Origin: Gammaproteobacteria bacterium
GTDB taxonomy: Bacteria; Pseudomonadota; Gammaproteobacteria; JAKDMP01
DNA length: 36,177 nt
Direction: 5' to 3'
Assembly: GCA_027018875.1 (NCBI GenBank)
Contig: JALUYA010000049.1
Span: 1 to 36,177 of the forward strand
Positions 8,783 to 17,314 of this stretch are shown piece by piece. A model generated the notes under the pieces. That model was not told the origin of the DNA. It made no database searches and was given only the letters and a program-made list of their open reading frames with translations. Every line of letters starts with the position of its first letter. Position 1 is the stretch's first letter. The position numbers and the translations under genes are program-made.

Positions 8783-9769
8783 GTGGCGGTGCGTATCGCG
8801 CTCTCCGTGGGCGAGCCCGCCGGAATCGGCCCGGACCTGGCGGTCATCGCAGCTCAGCGCAAGCGCGGCTATGAACTGCTGGCTTACGCCGACCCGGCCC
8901 TGCTGCATGACCGGGCCCGATTACTGAATTTACCCCTGTCACTGGTGGAACGCGATTCCACGCAAGCGCCGATCTCCACCCCGGCAGGCGTTCTGTCCGT
9001 GTACCCGGTTCCATTAACCGCACCGGCACATCCCGGGCGACTCGATCCGGCCAATGTCCCCGCCGTACTGGCCGCACTGGATGCCGCCTGGCGGGACTGT
9101 CGCGCCGAGCAGGCGGCGGCTCTGGTCACCGCCCCCCTGCACAAGGGAATCATCAACCGGGCAGGCAGGCCCTTTAGCGGGCACACCGAATACCTGGCCC
9201 GGCTTGCCGGTGGTGTTCAGCCGGTGATGCTGTTGCTCTCGGGTAGCCTTCGGGTGGCACTGGCGACCACCCATCTACCACTTTCCAAGGTGCCCCACGC
9301 TATTACCCGTGAGCATCTCGGCCGCGTAATCGAAATTTTACACACTGCCCTGATGCGGGATTTCGGACTGGCTGAACCCCGCATCCAGGTTCTCGGCCTC
9401 AACCCTCATGCCGGGGAAGACGGCTACCTCGGCAACGAGGAACGGCACATCATTACCCCGGTTCTGGAGTGCCTGCGGGATCGAGGGCTGGCCCTCGAGG
9501 GGCCACTGCCTGCCGATACGGCCTTCCTCCCTTCGCGGCTGGCCACGGTGGATGCCGTGCTGGCGATGTACCACGACCAGGGGCTCCCGGTACTCAAGTA
9601 TGCCGGCTTCGGGCAGGCGGTCAATGTTACCCTCGGGCTACCCGCCGTACGCACTTCGGTGGACCACGGCACGGCCCTGGATCGTGCCGGCACCGGGCGG
9701 GTTGATCCGGGCAGCATCGAGGCCGCACTGGCGCTGGCCGCCAAACTGGCCGCCCGCCGCCGTGGCTGA
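8783..9769 (+). CDS. pdxA: 4-hydroxythreonine-4-phosphate dehydrogenase
   Basis: 328 residues from GTG 8783, 8 bp after surA. PdxA oxidises 4-phosphohydroxy-L-threonine with NAD(P)+ in the cytoplasm; the unstable product then joins with deoxyxylulose phosphate via PdxJ to give pyridoxine 5'-phosphate. The N-terminal signature reads GEPAGIGPD (10-18), slightly different from the common GDPAGIGPE. Metal-binding histidines are H134 (HTEYLARL), H209 (NPHAGED) and H264 (MYHDQG). Length equals the family norm. The ribosome site is weak (AAGG about 12 bases away), suggesting coupling to surA translation. The PLP made here could serve GcvP in the same window, though that is only a metabolic remark. 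Confidence 0.94.
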   Translation: MAVRIALSVGEPAGIGPDLAVIAAQRKRGYELLAYADPALLHDRARLLNLPLSLVERDSTQAPISTPAGVLSVYPVPLTAPAHPGRLDPANVPAVLAALDAAWRDCRAEQAAALVTAPLHKGIINRAGRPFSGHTEYLARLAGGVQPVMLLLSGSLRVALATTHLPLSKVPHAITREHLGRVIEILHTALMRDFGLAEPRIQVLGLNPHAGEDGYLGNEERHIITPVLECLRDRGLALEGPLPADTAFLPSRLATVDAVLAMYHDQGLPVLKYAGFGQAVNVTLGLPAVRTSVDHGTALDRAGTGRVDPGSIEAALALAAKLAARRRG

Positions 9770-10553
9770 ATCCGCAAAAAAACACCTCGGACAGCATTTT
9801 TTGCATGATCCAGTTATCATCGCCCGGATTATTGCCGCCATCAATCCACAACCGGATGAGCATCTGGTCGAAATCGGGCCCGGCCGCGGCGCCCTGACCC
9901 GCTCCCTCGCCGCAAGCGGCGCCCGCCTGACCCTGATCGAACTGGACCGAACCCTGGCGGCACGCCTCGGCAGGGAGCCCGACCTAGAAAGGGCCAAGAT
10001 TCTCTCCGCCGATGCTCTCGCTATCGACTATGCGGAACTGGCGCAGGCGCAGCCGATACGCATCGTCGGCAACCTACCCTACAACATATCCACCCCGCTC
10101 CTGTTCCGTTTCCTGCAAGCCTCGGCCAGGCTGGTGGACCTACACCTAATGCTTCAGCGCGAAGTGGTCGAGCGCATGGCGGCCTCCCCTGGAACCCGCA
10201 GCTACGGACGTCTCACCATCATGCTCGCCGCACGCTGCCAAACCAGCAAATTGTTCACCATCGGCCCGGGCGCCTTCCAGCCACCGCCAAAAGTGGATTC
10301 CTCGGTCGTGCGCCTGGTACCTCATCCAACCCCCCCCTTCGACCCGGGTGACTGGGGGCTGTTCGATCAATTGGTCCGCCGTGGATTTTCCGCCCGGCGC
10401 AAAATGCTTCGCAGTGCCTTCCGTGGTTTGCTGGACCCCAGCCTCATCAAATCCGCCGGGCTCGACCCGCGCGCCCGCCCGGACACCCTTGAGCCGGCCG
10501 ACTATGCCACACTGGCCCGAATACTCAACGTAGCCCGCTCCGCCACCGGCTGA
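9762..10553 (+). CDS. rsmA: 16S rRNA dimethyladenosine transferase RsmA (KsgA)
   Basis: 263 residues from GTG 9762, which sits inside the pdxA stop (GTGGCTGA, 8-bp overlap); no Shine-Dalgarno is visible, so translation probably relies on coupling. RsmA adds four methyl groups to the two adjacent adenosines of the 16S helix 45 loop during late 30S maturation. The N-terminus KKHLGQHFLHD is diagnostic, the SAM motif VEIGPGRGALT is at 36-46, and the catalytic NLPYNIS starts at N104. The C-terminal helical domain contains FSARRKMLR. The order surA-pdxA-rsmA is conserved in many gammaproteobacteria, but apaG, which usually follows, is not here. Confidence 0.95.
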   Translation: MAESAKKHLGQHFLHDPVIIARIIAAINPQPDEHLVEIGPGRGALTRSLAASGARLTLIELDRTLAARLGREPDLERAKILSADALAIDYAELAQAQPIRIVGNLPYNISTPLLFRFLQASARLVDLHLMLQREVVERMAASPGTRSYGRLTIMLAARCQTSKLFTIGPGAFQPPPKVDSSVVRLVPHPTPPFDPGDWGLFDQLVRRGFSARRKMLRSAFRGLLDPSLIKSAGLDPRARPDTLEPADYATLARILNVARSATG

Positions 10554-10629
10554 TCCGGAATCGGCGGCGGATTGACAACCACCCCCGTAAAACGCAGGAT
10601 AAGGGCAACTTAGACCCCAACTTTCCATT

Positions 10630-11085
10630 ATGAAGACCTATCGACACCTGTTGGTTGCACTGGACCTTGAGACCGACTCCTTGCGGCTGATTACGCATGC
10701 CAACGCCCTAGCCCAGTGTTTCGGTGCCTCTCTCGCCCTGGCCCATATAGTCGAGTACCTGCCCACCGAGCCCGCCGGGGAAGCGCTAGTCGCCCCCCCC
10801 ATCAGCCTCGGATCGGAACTCTTGGTGGGAGCCCGCAAACGTCTGGCCGATATCGCCAGGCAGGCCGGCCTGGATCGGGCAAAACAATATGTCAGCCTCG
10901 GTCAGATCGCCACCGAGCTGGCCCAACTGGTCGAAGTCACAGGCGCAAATCTGCTAATTGCCGGTGCCCATGAACGCCATGGGCTGCCCTTTTTCACCAG
11001 CCACACCGAGCGCTCGCTGTTGCGTCATGTGCCCTGCGATCTGCTGGTCGTACGCTTACCCCGGCAAGACGACACCCGGGGCTGA
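10630..11085 (+). CDS. Universal stress protein, UspA-like
   Basis: 151 residues, a single Usp domain. It starts with the typical beta strand HLLVALDLETDS and ends with CDLLVVRLP. The segment after GAHE (about 111-140) resembles E. coli UspA and lacks the G-2x-G-9x-G(S/T) loop of ATP-binding Usp proteins, so a non-nucleotide-binding, dimeric cytoplasmic protein is likely. It occupies the place between rsmA and apaH where apaG is found in enterobacteria and many relatives. A 76-bp gap from rsmA and no clear Shine-Dalgarno leave open whether it has its own promoter. The cellular role of such proteins is broad (stress survival) and cannot be narrowed from sequence. Confidence 0.88.
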   Translation: MKTYRHLLVALDLETDSLRLITHANALAQCFGASLALAHIVEYLPTEPAGEALVAPPISLGSELLVGARKRLADIARQAGLDRAKQYVSLGQIATELAQLVEVTGANLLIAGAHERHGLPFFTSHTERSLLRHVPCDLLVVRLPRQDDTRG

Positions 11086-11245
11086 TAAAATTACAACTAT
11101 TATTTCGAGTGTACCTACCATTATCCTCCATCCGGTCGACATCGAAGCAAGCCTACGTCCGCCGCCCAGTCGCTCATTACCGAAGCAGCCCTGGGTTGTC
11201 CCTGGCGATTGCAACGCCCTAGTCCATGCCAAGCGGCTATCCGCA

Positions 11246-11279
11246 GCGGGAGAATGGCTCCATTGCATTTTTCTCCCGC
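11246..11279. repeat. 9-bp perfect inverted repeat in the usp-apaH gap
   Basis: GCGGGAGAA at 11246-11254 and its exact complement TTCTCCCGC at 11271-11279 enclose a 16-nt loop. It could form an RNA hairpin between usp and apaH. No T-run follows on either strand as expected for an intrinsic terminator (a TTTTT on + lies partly in the loop), so it may be a leader structure, an RNA-processing site or an operator-like element. Confidence 0.55.
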
Positions 11280-11313
11280 CCGTTCCCAGCTGCCACACCA
11301 GGGTTCCGGACGT

Positions 11314-11355
11314 ATGAACCGCGGCCCATCACATAGAAAAACAGGGACTGATTGA
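11314..11355 (+). CDS. Possible 13-codon leader ORF coupled to apaH
   Basis: ATG 11314 opens a 13-codon frame (MNRGPSHRKTGTD) whose TGA shares one base with the apaH ATG in the arrangement TGATG. Such stop/start junctions are common for translational coupling. AGGG lies about 10 bases upstream. The peptide has no recognised function and no run of a single amino acid that would suggest attenuation. It could be a chance frame, because the AGGGA motif that serves apaH lies inside it. Confidence 0.22.
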   Translation: MNRGPSHRKTGTD

Positions 11356-12182
11356 TGGCGGTTTTTGCGATTGGCGATGTCCAGGGCTGCATGCAGGCAC
11401 TCCAGAGATTGCTCGAGCGAATCCGCTTCGATCCGACCGAGGATCTCCTCTGGTTCGCAGGCGACTTGATCAACCGCGGACCCCACTCGCTCGAGGTTCT
11501 TCGTTTCGTGCGTGGACTGGGAGATCATGCGGTAGCGGTACTGGGCAACCATGACCTGCACCTGATCGCCATGGCCGCGGGCATCCGCGCTCCCTCCCAC
11601 TCTCTGGCAACCATTCTCAAGGCCGAGGACGGCCCCGAACTCATCGCCTGGCTACGCCACCGCCCATTGCTGTGGCATGACACCGATCTCGGTTACGTCA
11701 TGGTTCATGCCGGTCTCGCACCAGCCTGGGATCTGGATCAGGCCTCCCGGCTGGCCCACGAGGCGGAAACCGCGCTCGGCGCCGAAGATAGTCACTCGCT
11801 CCTGGAAGGAATGTATGGCGACCGACCCGAGCGCTGGTCCGACGACCTTCGGGGCATGGAACGGCTTCGGGCGATCATCAATATATTCACCCGCCTGCGC
11901 TACGTCACCCGGGACGGGGCACTGGACTTCAAGCATTCGGGAACTCCCGGGACCCAGCCGCCGCATCTCATACCCTGGTTTCTGGCTCCGGGGCGGCGCA
12001 ACGCGGATGCCCACATCGTATTCGGGCATTGGGCCACGCTGGGGCCGATCAAGGTACCGAACCTCTACCCCCTGGATACCGGCTGTGTCTGGGGAGGGAA
12101 TCTGAGTGCCTTGCGCCTGGACGGCGAACAGGCGTGGTTCTCCGTACCCTGCGAGCAGGGAGACAAGCCCTGGCGCGGTTGA
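11355..12182 (+). CDS. apaH: Symmetrical bis(5'-nucleosyl)-tetraphosphatase ApaH
   Basis: 275 residues from ATG 11355, with AGGGA 7 bases upstream. ApaH cleaves Ap4A symmetrically to two ADP and also decaps Np4-capped RNAs in the cytoplasm. The metallophosphatase motifs are GDVQGC (7-12), GDLINRGPHS (36-45, the ApaH form of GDxxDRG) and GNHDLHL (64-70), and the family-specific FGHWATLG and LDTGCVWGG close the C-terminal half. Length is that of E. coli ApaH (about 280). The expected partner apaG is absent upstream, and folA lies downstream but on the opposite strand. A 9-bp inverted repeat and a short leader frame precede it. Confidence 0.94.
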   Translation: MAVFAIGDVQGCMQALQRLLERIRFDPTEDLLWFAGDLINRGPHSLEVLRFVRGLGDHAVAVLGNHDLHLIAMAAGIRAPSHSLATILKAEDGPELIAWLRHRPLLWHDTDLGYVMVHAGLAPAWDLDQASRLAHEAETALGAEDSHSLLEGMYGDRPERWSDDLRGMERLRAIINIFTRLRYVTRDGALDFKHSGTPGTQPPHLIPWFLAPGRRNADAHIVFGHWATLGPIKVPNLYPLDTGCVWGGNLSALRLDGEQAWFSVPCEQGDKPWRG

Positions 12183-12303
12183 GGCCGATCGAGCCTGGTC
12201 CGGTAGAAAACCGAAATTCATCGGAGATCCGGCCACAAACCTCCGGGATAGCTGCGCCGGGCTACAATCCGCTTATTGCAGTCCACCTGCCACGGAGGTC
12301 AAC

Positions 12304-13083
12304 ATGAAGGAATTACTGAGCGGCTACCATGCGTTGGTGTGCGGGGCAAGCCGGGGTATCGGCCGGGCCACTGCCCACGCACTGGCCACACAGGGCGCCA
12401 GCGTCACCTTGCTCGCGCGCGATGCCGAGAAACTGGCACGGCTCGAGTGCGAATTGCCCCGGCTCGGGAGCGCGCAACACCACAGCCTCACCGCCGACCT
12501 CGATCGCACCGATACCCTGCCCGCGCAACTCGATGCCTTGCGCCACCCCGTGCATATCCTGGTGAATAATTCCGGTGGACCACCCGGCGGGCCCCTGCTC
12601 GAAGCCACGCCGGAGCAGTTCCGCCGGGCCTTCGAGCGGCTGCTGATCGCGGCGCATTTGCTCACCCAGGCCGTAGTTCCAGACATGCGTGCCGCGGGTT
12701 ACGGGCGCATCATTAATGTCATCTCCACCTCGGTTCGCGAACCAATCCCCGGGTTGGGGGTATCCAACACCATCCGTGCCGCCTGTGCCGGCTGGGCAAA
12801 AACCCTCGCCCGCGAGCTGGCCCCCCACGGAGTCACCATTAACAACATCTTGCCCGGCTTTACCGCAACCGCACGGCTGGCCTCCCTGTTCAGCGCCCGC
12901 GCCGCGGATTCCGGGCAACCCGCCGCCGAGGTCGAAACCGTAGCCCGCGCCGGTGTACCCGCGGGACGCTTTGCCCAAGCGGAGGAGATTGCCGCGGCCA
13001 TCGCCTTTCTGGCCGCACCCACGGCGGCCTATATCACGGGCGTCTCCCTGCCCGTGGATGGCGGACGCCTGCACGGCATCTGA
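12304..13083 (+). CDS. SDR-family oxidoreductase with altered catalytic residues
   Basis: 259 residues from ATG 12304, which has a strong GGAGGT 6-7 bases upstream. The Rossmann motif GASRGIG is at 14-20 and the NNAG motif reads NNSGG. The usual catalytic YxxxK is replaced: aligning the following RAA/KAA helix and LARELAPHG puts S154 at the Tyr and R158 at the Lys. The C-terminal ITGVSLPVDGG is typical of FabG-like SDRs. I recall that a CDD subgroup of FabG-like proteins (BKR_like_SDR_like) also lacks the tetrad, so this is probably a family trait, not decay. The reaction is unknown; it may bind NAD(P) without classical dehydrogenase activity. It follows apaH by 121 bp and probably has its own start signal. 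Confidence 0.85.
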   Translation: MKELLSGYHALVCGASRGIGRATAHALATQGASVTLLARDAEKLARLECELPRLGSAQHHSLTADLDRTDTLPAQLDALRHPVHILVNNSGGPPGGPLLEATPEQFRRAFERLLIAAHLLTQAVVPDMRAAGYGRIINVISTSVREPIPGLGVSNTIRAACAGWAKTLARELAPHGVTINNILPGFTATARLASLFSARAADSGQPAAEVETVARAGVPAGRFAQAEEIAAAIAFLAAPTAAYITGVSLPVDGGRLHGI

Positions 13084-13213
13084 TGCCGCCGGGCATTTCT
13101 CCTCCACCCCGGCGCCACCGAACATCCAGGGACGTTTAAACGAGCCCCCCGCTGCCGCGGCATTCGTCTATCCCGGCTGCAGCCCGGCGCGGAATCCGTC
13201 GCGGCAATCCCCA

Positions 13214-15157
13214 TTAGTCTTCCCGGGGCGCAAACAGCGAGGTTGGCCCTTGCCGCTCCCACCGCTCGAGGAAATCGAGAATCGCATCACCCGGCATTGG
13301 CCGCGCCAGCAGAAATCCTTGAACCTGGTCGCAACGCATCCGCCGCAGCCAATCGAGTTGAGCCCCGGTTTCCACTCCCTTGGCAACCAGTTGTACGCCA
13401 AAATCCCGGGCAATGGAGATGATGCCCCGCACAATCGAGGCATCGTTCGGATCGTCACTGACATCGCGCACGAAGGACTGATCGATTTTGACCACACCGA
13501 CACCGAAGCGTTTTAGATTACCCAAATTCGAGTAGCCGATTCCGAAATTATCGAAGGCCAGCATCACCGCGCCCGCCCGCAGGTCGGTCAGGGTCCGCTC
13601 CAGTTCGGCGTTGGCCACGAGCAACATGCTTTCAGTCAATTCAAGCTCCAGCATCTCGCCGGGCACATGGGCCATGGACAGGACCCGGCGTACCTTTTCT
13701 CCGAAGTCGGGTTCACGCAGTTGCCGGGCCGAGACATTAACGCCGATGCGAGGCACCGCCTCCAACCGCTCGGACCAGCGTTTCCACTGCATCAACGCCT
13801 CCGCAAGCATCCATCGCCCCAGCGGAACGATCGATCCCGTGCGTTCGGCTACCGGAATGAATTCCATCGGCGTAATCGAGCCCCAGTGCGGCCGACTCCA
13901 GCGCAACAACGTCTCCACCGCCATAATGCGGCCATACTTAAGCGATATCCGGGGCTGAAATACCAGGCGAAATTCATCCTCTTCGACGGCCTGGTGCAAC
14001 GCCTGCTTCAAATCTCTGTGTCGTCGCACACATTCGCCGACCTGTTCGGTGTAGAAGGCGTAACCCGCACCTCCACCATGCTTGACCTGGTGCATCGCAG
14101 CATCGGCATGCCTGTACGATACCCCGAGATCCGCTCCATCGGGCGGACAGAAAGCCACCCCCACCGAAGGGCTGATATGGAGTTCCAGCTTACCGACTCG
14201 ATAAAGTTCGCTGAGTCGGTCGACGATCATCCGCACCACGCGGAGAACATCGGACTCGTCCTCGATATGCGCCAGCAGCAGCCCAAATTCATCACCACCG
14301 AACCGGGTCAGACCATCCTCGTTGCGGACGCATGCCCCCAGCCTTCGCGCTACTTCAACCAACACCCGATCACCCACTTCATGCCCCTGCGAAGCATTGA
14401 TCTCCTTGAAGTGATCCAGATCCAGAAAAAGCAGTGCCAACTGGTATCCACCCCGTCTTGCCCCCGCCACGGCCCGGCGAAAACGCTCATCGAACAAAGT
14501 TCGATTCGGCAACCCGGTAAGTGAATCGTAATGGGCAAGAAAATACGCCCTGCGCTCGGCTTCCCTGCAGCGGGTAATATCACGGATCAGGCCGTCGTAG
14601 TACAGCACCTTCCCGTCCGAGGCCCGCCTCAACCGCCCGGAACTCAGGCCCACGAAGCGACTTCCATCGCCACGGTGGTACTCGACCTCCTCATCCTCGT
14701 AACGGCCCTCGGCCAGCAGCCTGGCCCGCAATTGCTCGTAACGGCTGGGATCACCATAATGTTCCGCCATGGGTTGGGCGGAAAAAGCCGCCAGATCCTT
14801 ATAGCCAAACATCCGCAGTAGCCCACGATTGACATAGGTCAGCCCCTTGTCCGGGGTGCCACAATAGATTGCCTCCCGCAAATCATTATGAATTGCGGCA
14901 AGCAGATCTCTATTCTCGCGAACCGTTCCCCCCAGGCCTGCTGCAGAATTCAGGGCCCGAAAATGAGTTCTCACCAAGAGCCATAGCAACAGGCCAAGCA
15001 GGATGACAACCGCAGCGCCAAACCCCGCAAGCACCGCAAGGCCCACGCTCCGTCGGCCCCCAACCCGTAACACCTCCAAGGCAAGGCCGGAGAACAACGC
15101 CACGCCGAGCACAACAACCGCCGTGATTCCCGCATAATAAAATTTAAGGCTGTGCAT
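13214..15157 (-). CDS. Membrane PAS-GGDEF-EAL cyclic-di-GMP signalling protein
   Basis: 647 residues. Two hydrophobic segments (about 6-30 and 38-62) anchor it in the inner membrane; a PAS domain spans about 85-195; GGDEF follows at about 205-365 and EAL at about 380-630. The GGDEF domain looks active: G287-G288-D289-E290-F291, with an inhibitory-site RNED (R278-D281) five residues before it. The EAL domain is damaged: E415 (in ETL), N474, E506, D536 and K557 are kept, but the second Asp of DDFGTG is N537 and the first Glu of AEGVE is K593, both metal/catalytic positions in characterised EAL enzymes. I infer a diguanylate cyclase with an EAL acting as c-di-GMP or partner sensor. The start overlaps folA by 14 bp. 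Confidence 0.92.
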   Translation of the reverse strand: MHSLKFYYAGITAVVVLGVALFSGLALEVLRVGGRRSVGLAVLAGFGAAVVILLGLLLWLLVRTHFRALNSAAGLGGTVRENRDLLAAIHNDLREAIYCGTPDKGLTYVNRGLLRMFGYKDLAAFSAQPMAEHYGDPSRYEQLRARLLAEGRYEDEEVEYHRGDGSRFVGLSSGRLRRASDGKVLYYDGLIRDITRCREAERRAYFLAHYDSLTGLPNRTLFDERFRRAVAGARRGGYQLALLFLDLDHFKEINASQGHEVGDRVLVEVARRLGACVRNEDGLTRFGGDEFGLLLAHIEDESDVLRVVRMIVDRLSELYRVGKLELHISPSVGVAFCPPDGADLGVSYRHADAAMHQVKHGGGAGYAFYTEQVGECVRRHRDLKQALHQAVEEDEFRLVFQPRISLKYGRIMAVETLLRWSRPHWGSITPMEFIPVAERTGSIVPLGRWMLAEALMQWKRWSERLEAVPRIGVNVSARQLREPDFGEKVRRVLSMAHVPGEMLELELTESMLLVANAELERTLTDLRAGAVMLAFDNFGIGYSNLGNLKRFGVGVVKIDQSFVRDVSDDPNDASIVRGIISIARDFGVQLVAKGVETGAQLDWLRRMRCDQVQGFLLARPMPGDAILDFLERWERQGPTSLFAPRED

Positions 15158-15641
15158 CCCGCCCGAGTATCACAAAGTCCATAGCATAAGGGTTGTCCTT
15201 ATCCGCCGGACGGTGGCTGCACTCCAGTTCACGCCATTGCCCGGGCCACAAATCGGGAAACCTGACCTCCCCCTGCGGCCGCGCATGCACCCGGGTAAGA
15301 TAAATGCGCTCCGCGCGGGGCAGGAAGGCCCGGTAGATCTCGCCGCCGCCGATAACCATCACCTCGGCCTCAGCGGCACAGGCGGCGAGCGCCGCCTCGA
15401 TGCCCCCCACCTGGGTAACCCCTTTGCGGAACCAGCCGGAATTCCGGGTTACCACGATATTTCGGCGTCCCGGTAAGGGACGCCCAATCGCCTCGTAAGT
15501 GCGCCGACCCATAACTATGGGCTTGCCCAGGGTGACCCGCCGAAAACGGGCCAAATCGGCCGGGAGATGCCAGGGCATGATACCGGCGCGGCCGATCACC
15601 CCGTTCTCGGCTACCGCCGCCACCAGGCTGACCCGGGTCAT
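15144..15641 (-). CDS. folA: Dihydrofolate reductase
   Basis: 165 residues. Reduces dihydrofolate to tetrahydrofolate with NADPH, regenerating the folate oxidised by ThyA encoded 6 bp upstream. Key features are AENGVIGRAGIMPWHLPADL with the catalytic acid D29 (D27 in E. coli), the NADPH-binding GRRTYEAIGRPLPGR and MVIGGGEIY. Length is typical for chromosomal type I DHFR (about 160). The lgt-thyA-folA run is close-packed (4-bp overlap, then a 6-bp gap), and its stop overlaps the start of the GGDEF/EAL gene by 14 bp, so all four may be one transcript. Confidence 0.95.
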   Translation of the reverse strand: MTRVSLVAAVAENGVIGRAGIMPWHLPADLARFRRVTLGKPIVMGRRTYEAIGRPLPGRRNIVVTRNSGWFRKGVTQVGGIEAALAACAAEAEVMVIGGGEIYRAFLPRAERIYLTRVHARPQGEVRFPDLWPGQWRELECSHRPADKDNPYAMDFVILGRDAQP

Positions 15642-15647
15642 ACCCGC

Positions 15648-16442
15648 TCAGACCGCGACGGGAGCGGAGATATGCGGGTGCGCCTGATAACCCAGCAGTG
15701 CGATATCCTCATATTCATAGTCGAACAGGCTTTCCGGCCGCCGCTGTAGCACGAGGCGCGGCGCCGGACAAGGCGTACGCTCAAGCTGCATTCGGGCCTG
15801 CTCCAAATGGTTCCGATACAGATGACAATCTCCCCCGGTCCAGATGAACTCCCCCGGTTCCAGCCCGGTCTGGGCCGCCACCAGGTGCGTAAGCAGCGCA
15901 TAGGAGGCGATATTGAACGGTAACCCGAGAAACACATCGGCACTTCGCTGGTATAACTGGCAGGATAGACGGTTGCCGACCACATGGAACTGGAACAGCA
16001 CATGGCAAGGGGCCAACGCCATCTTGCCGAGATCGGATACATTCCAGGCACTCACCAGGTGCCGTCGGGAATAAGGATCGCGCCGGATCGCATCCACCAC
16101 CTGCCGCAATTGGTCGATATACCCACCCGAACCATCCGGCCAGGAACGCCATTGATACCCATAAATCGGTCCCAGGTCGCCGCGCTCATCGGCCCATTCA
16201 TCCCAGATTGTCACCCCATTCGCATTGAGCCACCCGATATTGGTTTCCCCGCGCAAAAACCACAGCAACTCGTAAACGATCGATTTGACGTGGACCCGCT
16301 TGGTCGTGACCAGCGGGAAACCCCGAGCGAGATCAAACCGCATTTGATAGCCGAAAATCGCCCGGGTACCGGTACCGGTACGATCCGGTTTCTCCACGCC
16401 CTCATAGAGAACCCGGTGCAGGAGATCCAGGTAGGGTCTCAT
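15648..16442 (-). CDS. thyA: Thymidylate synthase
   Basis: 264 residues, the same length as E. coli ThyA. It methylates dUMP to dTMP using methylenetetrahydrofolate and releases dihydrofolate for FolA. The catalytic cysteine is C146 in [37 protein letters not shown] and the dUMP-binding [12 protein letters not shown] are all present. The ATG overlaps the lgt stop by 4 bp (ATGA), so translation should be coupled to lgt. Glycine cleavage from the gcv operon in this window would supply the methylenetetrahydrofolate it consumes. Confidence 0.96.
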   Translation of the reverse strand: MRPYLDLLHRVLYEGVEKPDRTGTGTRAIFGYQMRFDLARGFPLVTTKRVHVKSIVYELLWFLRGETNIGWLNANGVTIWDEWADERGDLGPIYGYQWRSWPDGSGGYIDQLRQVVDAIRRDPYSRRHLVSAWNVSDLGKMALAPCHVLFQFHVVGNRLSCQLYQRSADVFLGLPFNIASYALLTHLVAAQTGLEPGEFIWTGGDCHLYRNHLEQARMQLERTPCPAPRLVLQRRPESLFDYEYEDIALLGYQAHPHISAPVAV

Positions 16443-17314
16443 ACCGTCTGCTGCGGCCGATAGGCCAGGTAGAGAAGGGCCAGCCCCGTCAGGATCAACG
16501 GCAGCGAAAGAATCTGTCCCATGGTGAGCCAGCCGAAGGCCAGGTAACCGAGCTGGGGATCGGGTAGGCGCACAAACTCTACGGCGAAACGAAATACCCC
16601 ATAGCCAAGCGAAAACACTCCGGCCACCGCCATGCGTGGACGCGGTTTAGCCGAAAACCACCACAGGATCACAAACAACACCAGCCCTTCCAGAAGGGCC
16701 TCGTAGAGCTGCGAGGGTTGATGCGGCGGCGACAGGCCGTGAACCCCGGGAGGACAATAAAAACGATCCGCACCGAACCTCGGCTCCCAACATTGCAATC
16801 GCATCGACCAGGGCAGATAAGCCACCTTGCCCCACAACTCCCCGTTGATGAAGTTACCGATGCGGCCCGCGAATAACCCGATCGGAACCACCGGCGCGAT
16901 AAAGTCCATAATATCGAAAAAGTGTTTTTGATGCCGCCAGGCATAAACCCCGCCGGCGATCAGCACCCCGACCAACCCCCCATGAAAGGACATACCCCCG
17001 TCCCAGACCGCTAGGATACGCAATGGCTGAGCCAGGTAATAGGATAGGTTGTAGAACAATACATAGCCGATTCGCCCGCCGAGCACGACCCCCAGCGCGG
17101 CGTAAAAGACCAAGTCGCCCACCTCCTGGGCCTGGAAAGGCAAATCCTTGCGCCGGGTCCGGCGCACCAGCAGAAACCATCCGCCGAGGAGCCCTATCAG
17201 GTACATCAGTCCATACCAGTGCACCGCCAGCGGGCCAATTTGGATCGCAATTGGATCGATATTGGGATAAACGAGCATCAGTCCGGCCGTTGAAAATGCC
17301 ACCGAGTTTACCAT
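16439..17314 (-). CDS. lgt: Prolipoprotein diacylglyceryl transferase
   Basis: 291 residues, polytopic inner-membrane protein. Lgt transfers diacylglycerol from phosphatidylglycerol to the lipobox cysteine of prolipoproteins. Signatures are WYGLMYLIG (34-42), DGGMSFHGG with H111, and the Lgt signature [13 protein letters not shown] with R151 and N154; SQLYE is also conserved. About seven hydrophobic helices can be traced. Start ATG 17314 is the longest; M13 (17278) begins at the position usual for the family (just before YPNIDP), and neither has a convincing Shine-Dalgarno, so the start is uncertain by 12 residues. It leads the lgt-thyA-folA group. Confidence 0.95.
   Translation of the reverse strand: MVNSVAFSTAGLMLVYPNIDPIAIQIGPLAVHWYGLMYLIGLLGGWFLLVRRTRRKDLPFQAQEVGDLVFYAALGVVLGGRIGYVLFYNLSYYLAQPLRILAVWDGGMSFHGGLVGVLIAGGVYAWRHQKHFFDIMDFIAPVVPIGLFAGRIGNFINGELWGKVAYLPWSMRLQCWEPRFGADRFYCPPGVHGLSPPHQPSQLYEALLEGLVLFVILWWFSAKPRPRMAVAGVFSLGYGVFRFAVEFVRLPDPQLGYLAFGWLTMGQILSLPLILTGLALLYLAYRPQQTV

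Noticed and set aside
13667-14524. Long open frame antisense to the GGDEF/EAL gene (285 codons)
   Set aside because: The opposite strand encodes unmistakable PAS, GGDEF and EAL domains; the antisense product has no family features.
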